Made by a program: the position numbers and the translations under genes. Shown one piece after another: positions 22,454-36,400 of a stretch of DNA of 64,000 bases; position 1 is the stretch's first letter, and the number at the start of each line of letters is the position of its first letter. Source of the stretch: Dipylidium caninum (Eukaryota; Platyhelminthes; Cestoda; Cyclophyllidea; Dipylidiidae); the NCBI GenBank assembly GCA_017562135.1, contig QEYB01001528.1:248001-312000 (forward strand), given 5' to 3'. The notes beneath the pieces were generated by a model. It searched no databases, was not told the origin of the DNA, and worked only from the letters and a program-made list of their open reading frames with translations.

Positions 22454-24840
22454 GTAAGTAGCGCTTTAAAACAGTTTTTTTTATTCAAAACAAACTGGCA
22501 TCATGAATAACTTCGAGCTCTTCCACTTGAATTTGGTCATGTGGAGAGTTCGGTCCGCCTCCACCGTCACTGGACCTCTTCACAGCCATTTCGAGAAACC
22601 AAACATGTCAAAAAATGTGATTTTCTGGTGGTCTCGCGCCATCCAATGTGGAATTTGGTCGGTACTCGAAATGCCTAAAAGGCGGAAAGGGGAAGGAGGT
22701 TAATCTGGCGCCTTGGTTCCCCTCCTTCCCTTCGGAGACGAGGGTGGGGAAGGTCGCCTGCATTCCCCTTCCAACGCCAGCTTCACCAGCCCACTTTGAC
22801 TTCCGAAATGAGGAAAAGTTTCCCTCTGCTTCAACGCTATTCTCAGCATTCTCCCCCCAAACGGGTTTTTCTTTTTCGTAAATCAAACAATTTCAAAAAA
22901 GAATTGTCACCCAAAAGGCAGCAGACACTCGGCTCAATTGCACTATGCGCTAATAATCTGTGTTGCCTCCAGAGCCAAAAGCACGAACGCACAAAGTTTA
23001 GTGTGTAGTTAATTAAACGTGTGATTCCTCTGTTGAAATCGGGCGTCCGAGGCACAAGGGACAGCCGCCTTCGCAGCTCACCATTTGAGGCACAACCCTT
23101 CCCAATTTTTCATTGTACTTCCACATCGGCCTCGAGGTCGTCTTCCACCCTTTCATTTTTCCCACTCGCCTTGGCTCTTCGGCGGTCTTCCCGCCTGCTC
23201 CGAGTGCGAGAAGTTCGAGGCCTTGGAGATGTTCTGCCTCCGGCCACGTCAAAGTCCCCGAGGAAAAAGGCGCTTCGATCGCACCGAACCGGTGTGTCGG
23301 CTGCGTGGCCACTAAAATCAAACACAGACCAGTAAATTCTACTTTGGAGGAAAAAAAACCTCCCTTTGCGCCCACCTCGGTGGTCTCTGCGGTGGAGGGG
23401 GCGAATAACCTCCTGCATTCCGCCTCATGACGGTGAAGATCCCGTAAACCAGCGCAAAAAGCCACCATTTCGCGTAAGTTTGAATAACCTTTCTGTCTAC
23501 CGTTGGCCGCTTTTCAACTTTATTTCGCCCTGCTGACGTCGCCCAACCTGACAGGGCTAATTAAAGTTGTAATTTCTCTTTCTGGCGATGTGATTTTAGA
23601 AGTGGAAATACCAAGACCTTCTACCCTCTTATGGCAGACTTATTATTATTATCATCATCATCATATTTTTTCTACTTAATGTCTTTTCATCAACCGGGGA
23701 GGAGAAAACGAATTTTGCCCCTCCTCCTCAGGTCAGTTCACATCATCCGCCATGGGGAGAGGAAGAAGTTGGCGCAAATTCAATAAATTTGTGCAAATAG
23801 CCTCCCCTCCGTTGGACAAAAAGTCTCCAGCACTGCCAGACAGCAAACGTGTCGCCCATTGCCATGGAGATGGGCAAACGCGGGGCAGAGGACTTGTGGC
23901 CGAGAATTTTGCAATTGCATGATAACGAAAAAAAGAGAAAAAGTTGGAAAAAAACAACGCCGAGAGGTGGACAGTGTGGAAGAAAAAAGAAAGTAGTGTT
24001 TCATTGTGTATGAGGTGGAGGAATCAACGATCTAATCGCCTGGGCAATCAGCCAAATAAGTGGGCACTGGCATAGAAATCGTCTCACCCCGTTTATTTTG
24101 ACGTTGGCAGCGCTTCCAGCAGGGACAAGGGTGAACAAAAAAGAGAAAGAGCAGTGGGGGGAGGGGAGGGGTAGGGAGATTTGCCATATTCCTACCTTTT
24201 TTTCTCAACTCTCCCCGATGGAAAGTGGCGGATAAAGTGCACAATCTGTGGGTGCGATTGAAGAGCTGAAGGGAGAGCATTTGTTGCCATGGACAGGCGT
24301 TGGATGTGGAGCTGAGGCGTGGAGGCGGGACACGCGTCCCCACTGGCCCGCAGTCCGTGCTTTCGCGTCCTGTCACGTGTTTCAACTGGTGGCGGTTGCG
24401 TGAAGATGACGACGGCGACGGCGACGACGACGACGACGAGAGGTCAAGGTCACTGGGGGGGGTGGGAGGGGGGTGCGAGGCGCCGCTGCCACCCAGTCCG
24501 AAGTACTGGTGGAGGATGTGCGAGGTGGCAGAGGCCCCAGTTGTGCAGGCCTTGTGATTGTGAGCACACGTCAAGTGACACATGTCACTCGTGTCATGCT
24601 GCAATTCCAATCAAGGAATCATAATTCACCGGAGCAGACGGTGCATCCAGTCGAGGCCGAGGTAAACTGACTGAAGAACGCCGCCCCGAATGCGGTAGCC
24701 GCAGTTTGTCAGCAGGACGCATTGCGAAGACGTTGGGAGTAGTGTTTTGTCTCTCCTGGCAGGGGAAGGAGGCCGCGCTTTGCCAGTCGCCTGCAGACTC
24801 ACTTCACTTCACTTCACTTCACTTCATTTCAGGTCGTTTC

Positions 24841-24997
24841 ATTTTGCGAAAGGAGCAACTGAAGGTGCGTTGAGAGGACAACCAAGTGGTCGGGCAAACG
24901 CCGGATGCTCTCCCGAAGGCGACGAGTGCAGGCTGAAAAGTGAACAACTTCGAGAAGTCAGGAAGCGTTGACTTTGGGCTGCTTCCGCGCTGTGATT

Positions 24998-25029
<32 letters not shown>

Positions 25030-25310
25030 GTGTCAAGGGCCTGAGCCCTCGAGGCCGTGGGGAGGTTGGGGAGGCTGCTTCGAGGCCTCGCGGACAGCGT
25101 TTCACCCTCGTCGTGGCCAACTGCCGAGGCATCGCACTCTTCTCCGCCACTGGAAATGATGCCACGAGCCGAGGCCTGCCCGACCTCCTTCCCGCTCGAC
25201 TGGCACCCGGAGGAGGTGGAGGCGGAGGCGGTGGAGGCGGAGGCGGTGATGAAGGGGCGAAGGGCAGGGGAAACGTGGTGCTTTGATGAAAGTCTGGTGA
25301 TCTTACAGTG
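24841..25310 (-). CDS. Mirror of the candidate coding frame, right arm
   Basis: The same frame as 19772-20236, read on the minus strand. It differs by one fewer six-base unit in the Ser/Ala-rich part, four more CAG triplets in the Ala run and a changed 3' end: an extra A removes the left-arm stop, so the frame runs on a few codons to a later stop within 24815-24841. Same caution as for the left copy. Confidence 0.2.
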
Positions 25311-26010
25311 TCACGTTGACATTCCAATGAAAGAGGCATTTGGCACCGAAGTGGGAAAGGCCGAGAGGCAGCAGGAGGCAGTGTCGCCATGCAGGAGATG
25401 AGAAGGTCGTGGGAATGGGGTTAGGCGACCGAGTCTGCGTGGAAGAGGCGCAACAGGGCGTGGAGATGGGCTCGGAGGCGGAAGAAAGCGTCTTCGAGTT
25501 GGAGCAGAGCCTGACGAAGGCGCCGAAGTGGCGATGAGGCGGCGTGGAGCGCGTTGAGAAGGACGCTGTTCGTCTCCGTGGCATGTGGACGTGGAGCTCG
25601 TCGCCCAACGCGAGGCGAAGTGACGAGGGCGAGAAGACTTGAGTGCCTTGTCGGCGTCACGGCTGCTGTGGACGAGAATTGGCGGTGGCATCGAAGGACA
25701 TCGTGGGAGCTGCAGACCTCCTCATCACGTCTCGCCTCGGCCACGACGTCATCGCCGGCGACGACGGCGTCTGCAGTGTCTGCCGGGACCGGGGAGGGGA
25801 GGGGAGGGGAGGTGAAGGAGGGGACGGCAGAACTCGGGCCTTCGAATGGCCTCATCAGCAGTCTTCCTCTGGAAGGCAAGCAAAAAGAGTTGAAGGTGTG
25901 TTGAGATTGCAAATGACAGGGGACGAGAATCGGCGGGGCGAAGTGGCAGTGAGGCGGAGGAGTTGGTTAACATGGAGAGGCATCGGACGACCTCATCGGG
26001 GCTGCCAGAG

Positions 26011-26063
26011 GAGGTGGAGGAGGAGGAGGAGGAGGAGGAGGAGGAGGAGGAGGAGGAGGAGAG
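26011..26063 (+). repeat. GAG triplet tract (mirror of CTC tract)
   Basis: An almost uninterrupted GAG run, the partner of 19001-19062. Confidence 0.92.
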
Positions 26064-26517
26064 AAGGCAGTGACTCCGTGGCGGTGGAGGAGGACAGGTG
26101 GAAGAGGCGCTTTTCTCGCCTCCTCCCTGACTCCTCCTCCTCCATCGTCCTGAGGGTTGCAGCTTTGACGGCAGGCAGGGAGGGGGGAGTGGGCGAGCGA
26201 GCCCGAGGGAGTGAGGAGAAGACAGCCAGTGGAGATGGGAGAAGAGGCGGGCGATGGACTGTTTGTGTGGTGCATCTCGAGTGCAGAGACTCGCAAGCAC
26301 GGCAGTGCGGGATGCACGCAGTTCGGTGAGAGTTGACGTGGACGCGGACGAGAACGAGGTCGTGGACCTGGGAGACGAGAGACGAGAGACGAGAGACGAG
26401 GGACGAGGCTACTCGAGGCTGGGGAGGTTTGGTTGTGCCAAGTGTCGAGTGAGGACGGTGGGGATGTGGACGAGGACTTGGGTGGACGTGACGACTTGCC
26501 AGGATTTGCGACACTCG

Positions 26518-26580
26518 TCTTCTTCTTCTTCTTCTTCTTCTTCCCAGCTTCTTCTTCTTCTTCTTCTTCTCAGCTTCTTC
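26518..26580 (+). repeat. TTC triplet tract (mirror of AGA tract)
   Basis: TTC units in two blocks, the partner of 18460-18530. Confidence 0.9.
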
Positions 26581-27644
26581 TCAATGGCGCCCTCGTGGCA
26601 CGGAGACAAGTCGTTGGGTGCAGCGAAGTAAAGCCGTGTTTGCCTGGCTCCAGGCTCCCCTCCACCGCCACCAGGTGTCGTGACACCTCCATGGGAGGAT
26701 GAAGACTGCATGGGTGGCAGGATTGACGCAGACGGTCTTCTGAGCAGCCACTTCTCTGTCCTGACCACGTTCACTCGACCTGCTCCCTGCCTGCGCTCTC
26801 CGCCTCTCCGCCTCTCCGGCTCTTCGCCTCTCCGTGTGAGGCGAAACCGGTTGGGTGTGTGTCGATGCGCTTGCAAGTGCTCTCCGACCCCGAATGAGTT
26901 CAACTGGAGAGGGTTAGTTTATTCCTCCTCCCGTCCTACACTCTCGTGGGCTTAACGACTGTCAGCGGTCATGACAGGCCTCGAACTCTGAGTCCGAATC
27001 GGCGAATGTGCTAAATGAAATGCAGTGGAGTTGCAGCGACACCCACGCTCACTTGACAAGGAGACCTTCAAACCACTTTGGTTTCCTTAGTGAGGAGAGA
27101 GATTTGAAGAGACTTTGCCTACTCCAACAGCAGTTTGAACTGCTCGAGGTGTGAATGTGAAGGGTTAATGCCTGACCGCTCTCGAGCGCTGATATTAACG
27201 TAAAAACGGCTCCAGACGAAAGATATATGCTGCCACAATTGTGTTATCTAAATAACAGGTAACTTGTTGAATAAATCCTTCATGAAGAGACTTTTTGAAA
27301 TGTTTACTCAGATGTCAAATTTGATTGCCAAATTGCATGTTCATTCTTAAATTTTCGACGACTAGATTGGCATTTCCCACTTAATTTATGAAGATTCATT
27401 AGGCAATTCTGCGATGCCGCCAATAGAATGCATGTGGCCTTAGCCGCACTGGCATCGCCCGCATAAATGCGCCTTTTCCTGTGTGTGCCCGCGACGAAAT
27501 CCACATCGTGCCATCGGCGGTGAGGGAGGCGCGAGAACGCGCGCCGATTTCAACATTGCGCGCGCTGCACACGATGACGCATAGCATGGCCTGCACGCGC
27601 ACACACACCTAATCACTCGCCCACACGTCCGCACATCACGCGCA

Positions 27645-27686
27645 CCAATCGGAGTAAGGCTAGGCGTCCTCCAGCGTCGCGATTGG
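27645..27686 (+). promoter_or_regulatory. Opposed CCAAT boxes before the SERTA-like gene
   Basis: A CCAAT at 27645-27649 faces an ATTGG at 27682-27686. Both would normally lie 50-100 bases before a transcription start, which would place that start near 27720-27780, after the first in-frame ATG at 27704. No TATA box is seen. Confidence 0.4.
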
Positions 27687-27703
27687 CTCCAGGGTTCACT
27701 CAG

Positions 27704-28687
27704 ATGAACGCAATTCACAGCAGACTCTGCGCTCTCTCGTCAATATTTCCCCGTGAACGTGCACACATATACGCACGGCTTATGCTAAAGTCACCGCAAT
27801 TTATCCAACCTCCAGGCTACTTCCAGAGCGCAAGACCCCCCCCAGTCCAGATGTTGGAGAGCAGGGAGACCGCCGAACAGGTGCTTCTCTCCTCTCTACG
27901 CAAGTTGGATAAAGGGAAGCGGTCGCGAACCGGCCTCGAATTGAAACGGGGGCTATTAATTGCGTTCACGTTATTCAAAGCACGGCAAATACTCTGGCAG
28001 TATCCATCACCGTTACCGACACCGTCTACACCACCTCCTGTACAGCTACCCCTCAATCCGCCTACTCCTCAGGAAGAAATCTATCTCGCTTCGGATAACT
28101 ACTATCGTCTACCTGATAATTCTTCCATGCTCTCTACACTGGAAGGTGTGGAGAAGAACTTCAATTCCGGCTTTTCGCTCCCTTCATGCGATATCGGGGG
28201 CGATATCGATAACGTTGATGAGGGCGAGGAAGAAATGGATGAAGATGAAGGTGATGATTCCGATTCGGACGACATTGACATCGATGAAGAAGATCCTTTC
28301 GATGATTTTGTCGCCCAGGAGCCCATATTCCCACCTCCTTTCCCCCTGACTTTTCCCGAAGAACAGGTTCCAAATTCGTCTTCTCCAGTTGTACATACGT
28401 CTCCTACTGGTGAGTGCTAGAAAATGATTACTTGTGAAAGTTTTGCCTCAACATTATCTTAATTGCGCCTTTGTGTGGTTTCAGGACTGACCAACCTAAC
28501 GACAGTTGTGCCAGGAAGCGAAGCTCACAGAAATTTTGATCAAAACCATCCTACAGCCTCAACACATTTATCTAATCCCCTCGCTGCTCCTTTGAGCGGC
28601 TCGAGGAAGCGGTTCTTAACCAGTTCAGATTTTTCAGGAAACCAGCATGTGTCTCCTCCTAAGCGACCCACTCCCTTATTGTTTTAA
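27704..28687 (+). CDS. SERTA-domain-like acidic transcription cofactor
   Basis: Two exons, 27704-28409 and 28485-28687, join across a short intron (TG|GTGAGT donor, GGTTTCAG acceptor, phase 1), giving up to 302 residues. The N-terminal part carries EQVLLSSLRKLDKGKRSRTG and then ELKRGLLIAFTLFKARQIL, which fits the SERTA pattern of the TRIP-Br/SERTAD family and fly Taranis (two short helices around a SL-KL pair and a LKR-LLIA-TL segment). A proline-rich stretch, a long acidic tract (about residues 165-195, nearly all Asp/Glu/Ser) and a basic C-terminus with SPPKRP follow. SERTA proteins are nuclear cofactors linking cyclins, E2F/DP and chromatin. The start is uncertain: ATGs at 27704, 27782 and 27851 are in frame, and the CCAAT positions favour one of the later two. 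The gene structure is firm; the family call is moderate. Confidence 0.65.
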
Positions 28688-32417
<3,730 letters not shown>

Positions 32418-32613
32418 ACATAGTTGATGCTCGTTTCGATCCCGACTTTTAATGAACTTTCGCCATCCATCTCCCATAAACTTGATACCAAACATTCATG
32501 ATGGGAACACGCGCTTTATACCTTCAACCTTTCGAATTTTAAAAGTGATTCTGTGTATGTATATACTCATTCATTGATGCCTCATCATGTGTTAATTATG
32601 CAACAGACATTGG

Positions 32614-32619
32614 AATAAA
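32614..32619 (+). terminator. Polyadenylation signal AATAAA of the Atg8 gene
   Basis: A canonical AATAAA about 200 bases after the stop codon, followed by a T-rich stretch near 32640-32665. Confidence 0.55.
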
Positions 32620-33216
32620 TGTTACGCTTAACCACATTTATCTTTTTTCGTTCCATTTGCACTTTTTTGGGCCATATGCCCCATATTTTTATGGGGCTAG
32701 ATTGGGTGGACGTTTGTGCTTTAACTGTTAAAGCTTGATTATTTGTCATTGCGGGTTGCTACTACTACGTTTACATCACGGGGCTCTGTCTTAGTGTGAG
32801 TCACCCACTCGAACTAAAGGGGTTGCGAAACTTCCAATGTTTAAATTTGAATGTGTGAGGCTTGTTGACTAATGGTATTGCTTCCTGGCATATTATAATT
32901 GAGCCATTTATCCCAATGAGGAAGCTGGCTTATGAGGCGCAAGGCCCAAATCAGTTGTAATGTATATTTTTTGTCTAATTCTCATTGTGAGCTTAATTCC
33001 ACTTTAAAATTGTGAGTAGTTCTGACTGATGTATTATGAAGCTATGGAAAGACTATCTCCATTGAAATAGCAAATGCTTCTCATTGATAGAAGTGGGCAA
33101 TACGTTATAACTGTGACAAATTTCAATGAAATCTATAGTGCCATGATCAACGAGAATTAAACTTTTTCAGCTTGTAAAACACGAGTATCAATTTCCCTAC
33201 TTAATTCTCCATCTAG

Positions 33217-33495
33217 CCACTAGTTGCATCAGGTGTTTTGGATCAAAACGAGATTGAGGCGCTTCGAGGCTGGCTGGATGCTGAGGCGGTGACAGTGCCC
33301 GAGGGGTGGTTAGAGGCTTGTCTGGAGTGGTTATCAGAACAATCGGACTCGCAGATGACACCCCAGCAACTGAGAGAAGCCGTCTATCAACAATGGCTTC
33401 ACTCCGATTTTTGCCAACTTGGATGCGCAATTTTACCTGATTACAACAATATGACCCAGGAAACGCTACTTTTAGAGGGCGAACTGTGTCTTCAG
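33217..33495 (+). CDS. RMI1: RMI1 exon 1 (N-terminal helical domain)
   Basis: A pyrimidine tract and CTAG acceptor at 33213-33216 open 93 codons in phase 0, beginning PLVASGVLDQNEIEALRGWL. TAG lies in frame immediately upstream and no ATG occurs before residue 47, which is inside the conserved domain. The donor is CAG|GTAGGG. The N-terminus is at the place where vertebrate RMI1 begins, so at most a few residues, or only the initiator Met, come from upstream. Confidence 0.85.
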
Positions 33496-36400
33496 GTAGG
33501 GTTTTTATACTATGCTGTTTCAATTTAATATATTTTGCCATTGTTTTTGCAGATCAGCGGCATAATTAACATTGGCCAATCATACTATGGACAATTACGT
33601 ACGCTGGAGGGGAAGCTGGGCAAAGATGTGCCAGATTTGGAGTTTGATCAAGATCTCAGCGAAATTGAGGGAGCCTTCATCGACCCGAGTTTTCAACTCT
33701 CAAGTATGGATACATTTCTAATACAGATTATTGTGGTTTTACACTTAAAAATAGGTTTTCCAGCGACAGCTTTCTTATGAACTTGTAGTCATAGCGGCAG
33801 TTTAAATGGATAATCTCTTCATGCCTAGAGTCTTTGACAGATCATAACATTAACAGTCTCATCTCATACTTAATGTCACAAAATAGGGTAAATTTACCTT
33901 AAACACAGTGTTGACTGTCCTCGTCATCACGTGTATTTACTGTATTTACCGGTATCATCTGGGTATTCGTCCGTCATTTCTAGTTGCTATTTTATGTGCT
34001 ATCAATTTAGAATGCAAGTGATGAATCCTAGAAGCACACTATTACATTTCTTTGAGACACTTGTCCAACACGAGAGAATTTTAAACCGGATCCTGTTATC
34101 ATGCCAAAACTAATCAAAGATAGTTTTTTCATTGGAAAAACATAATCTCAAGAATTTGGAAGGTCCTGCTTAATCTGTGTTAAGACTAGGAAGATAGGGA
34201 ATAATCAACTCGTGACTGGAAAACATTCACCAGTTTATAGAATGATTATAGAATGCTGAGTTAAAGGCTTATGGGAAGCAATTGTTTATCTTACTCTCCT
34301 TGGTAAGCTTCCCGCCTTTGACTCTTGAATGCTTATTTGAAGCTTAATTCTGCACAAAACGCCACTATTTTTTACTACCTTATTCCATCTCTTCTTTCTT
34401 ACTACATTACTAATCTCAATTAGAATAGCAACTAAAGTATGACATTACTGTTGCCGTTTTCAATGCACATAAACTTAACTCGTGAACACTACTCATTTTC
34501 TCTTCGTTTAACCTTCAAATACCAGGTGCTTTGTTCACTAACCCTTAGGCTGATATTTTTGGCATTACCCTTGGGTTTGCTGTTGTTTATTCATTGGTGT
34601 ACATTTCATCTTAGTGTCAGTTATAGTCGCCCACGTGTCTGTTTTGTAATCGGGAGCTGAAACATTCCAGTTTAGATTACACCTCACTTTACTTGTTTAC
34701 GCAACTCAACCTAGTTCAAGACTCAGTTTTGTTGGGTCACCTTCCACCTTGATCTTGGGTCGGGTATCCCACTTCCCCGATGACTGTGTGTGTCGGGGCG
34801 TCAACACTACCAGATAGGACATGGGTTCTCATTAATGTCTCGAACATTTGAAGATGAAAATGCGAGTACTCTTATTGGCGTACCAGTTTCACAACGCACG
34901 GAAGGGAAATTTGCCCCTCAACATTCTCATCGTAATAAATGACTTCAATGCATGGCGTATTCAATAGAGTTGGGATTGAGTCCAAAACCGTGAGAATTGG
35001 GCATGAAGTGATATTTCCGAAAAACAACCGAAATGTCGCATCTTGTTTCTAACTTTTGAGGAAGATGAAACACAGATTAATTTCATTGAGGGTCGATTGT
35101 CTTCCCTTGCCTCACAGCAGCCGATTTTTCACTCTTCTTCAGGACGTCTTCTCCGTGCGATACCCTTCATTGACCCATGGCTATTCAAGATTTCGCACAG
35201 CTGTGTATTCATTGTGATTTTTTTTTGCATTTTCTCTAAGGTATCACGAGCAAGTTAGGGGCGGCATCTAAAATTTTCGCTCTATCTTTTGGCGATTCAC
35301 ATGGACATGTACATTCAATGTGTTAACCCTCAAGTTATCTTTGGTTCCTTGAGGTAAAATGTATTCAGTTAAGCAAACTTTTGTACCACCTACCTTGACA
35401 CTTATTTGTCATTTTCCACGTAAAATTGGTGTACCTGCAAGTCTTAGTGAAGTTTACTGACAAATTTTGGCGGTACGGCGAATCTATTGCAAATCAGAGT
35501 AACCGACAACTGTAAGTGGCATTGTAGCTCGCGCACCAAGAAGTCTTAATTTTGCTCTTTTTGTTCTCTTCATAAAATTCACTACGGAGATGAGTTTTGG
35601 TCAATTGCGAGTTTCTCATCTCTCTAAATGTCCTTCCCTCACGATATAGGAGGGACTTTCCCAAGTTCCCTTTTACACCCTTTTCTCGGTGTTGTTGATG
35701 TTAATGCATTTCAAGGTGACTTGACTTTAATTATGTCAAAAATGAACAAACCCGATGTTTTGAGAGTGTGACATGGTGCGCAATTATTGTGACTGTTAAC
35801 GTGCTTTCATCCACACGCCTTCGTGAGAGTATCAGTAGGAATATACTCAAACGCTAAACATCTCTCATTACGTTTATTCTTTCCACTGCTTATTAGCGTT
35901 AACGTAAAGCCATTAACTTTCAACCTTCTCATAATATTTGGCTGAGACGAAAACGGTTACCTAATTTTATCACCTATCAAAGTAAAACCTTGTGTCCGCC
36001 GCCGTGCACTTTAAACTGACTTGTTTATCGTTTTCTCGAAAGAAAGTCACCTTTCCACTCGAAATATATTCTGTTCCAACTTCTATTGGCGGAAGATGCG
36101 TACGTATTTGCGAATCTTTGTGCTTTTTATTAGCGAAGAGAAGTAATAGAAATGAAGTCCTGTCTTGAGAACCTACTTGTTCTAGGGTATTGAAGACCCT
36201 AGACGTTTTTGAATTTGATTTTTTTCTTTCCGAGGCTACTCATCTTTACCCTCCTCTCCTGTCTCTGCGCTAACTTCTTATTTACTCGTCGGTTCCGTCA
36301 ATTTTACGTCATCTTTCCACAGAGGGCTTTACTGAGTTTCGCGTTTACTAGATCGGTCATTAACTGACATTAGCGATTTTACGATTTTGTTCTATTGTTT

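Larger units (their letters stand above)
20957..24115. other. Unique spacer between the inverted-repeat arms
   Basis: This 3.16-kb stretch is not repeated elsewhere in the window. It holds an AP-1 site cluster (21668-21832), a short alternating CG run (about 21855-21871), an ATA/ATT triplet stretch near 21631-21645 and another at 23639-23663, and one possible initial exon (22410-22453). I recognise no protein in it. A 17-base sequence near the left inner edge (20960-20976, ACCGTCTGCTCCGGTG) repeats one inside the left arm at about 20438-20454. Confidence 0.6.
24116..27208 (-). repeat. Right arm of the large inverted repeat
   Basis: Reverse-complement partner of 17810-20956, about 50 bases shorter because of repeat-number differences. 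The inner edge is at CCAGCAGGGACAAGGG (24116) and the outer edge at CGTTAATATCAG read in reverse (27208). Fewer units in the CCGCCT and CTCGTC arrays and more CAG and GTGAA units distinguish it from the left arm. Because the mirror of every left-arm frame is here, any gene in the arms would be present twice in convergent orientation. Confidence 0.92.
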
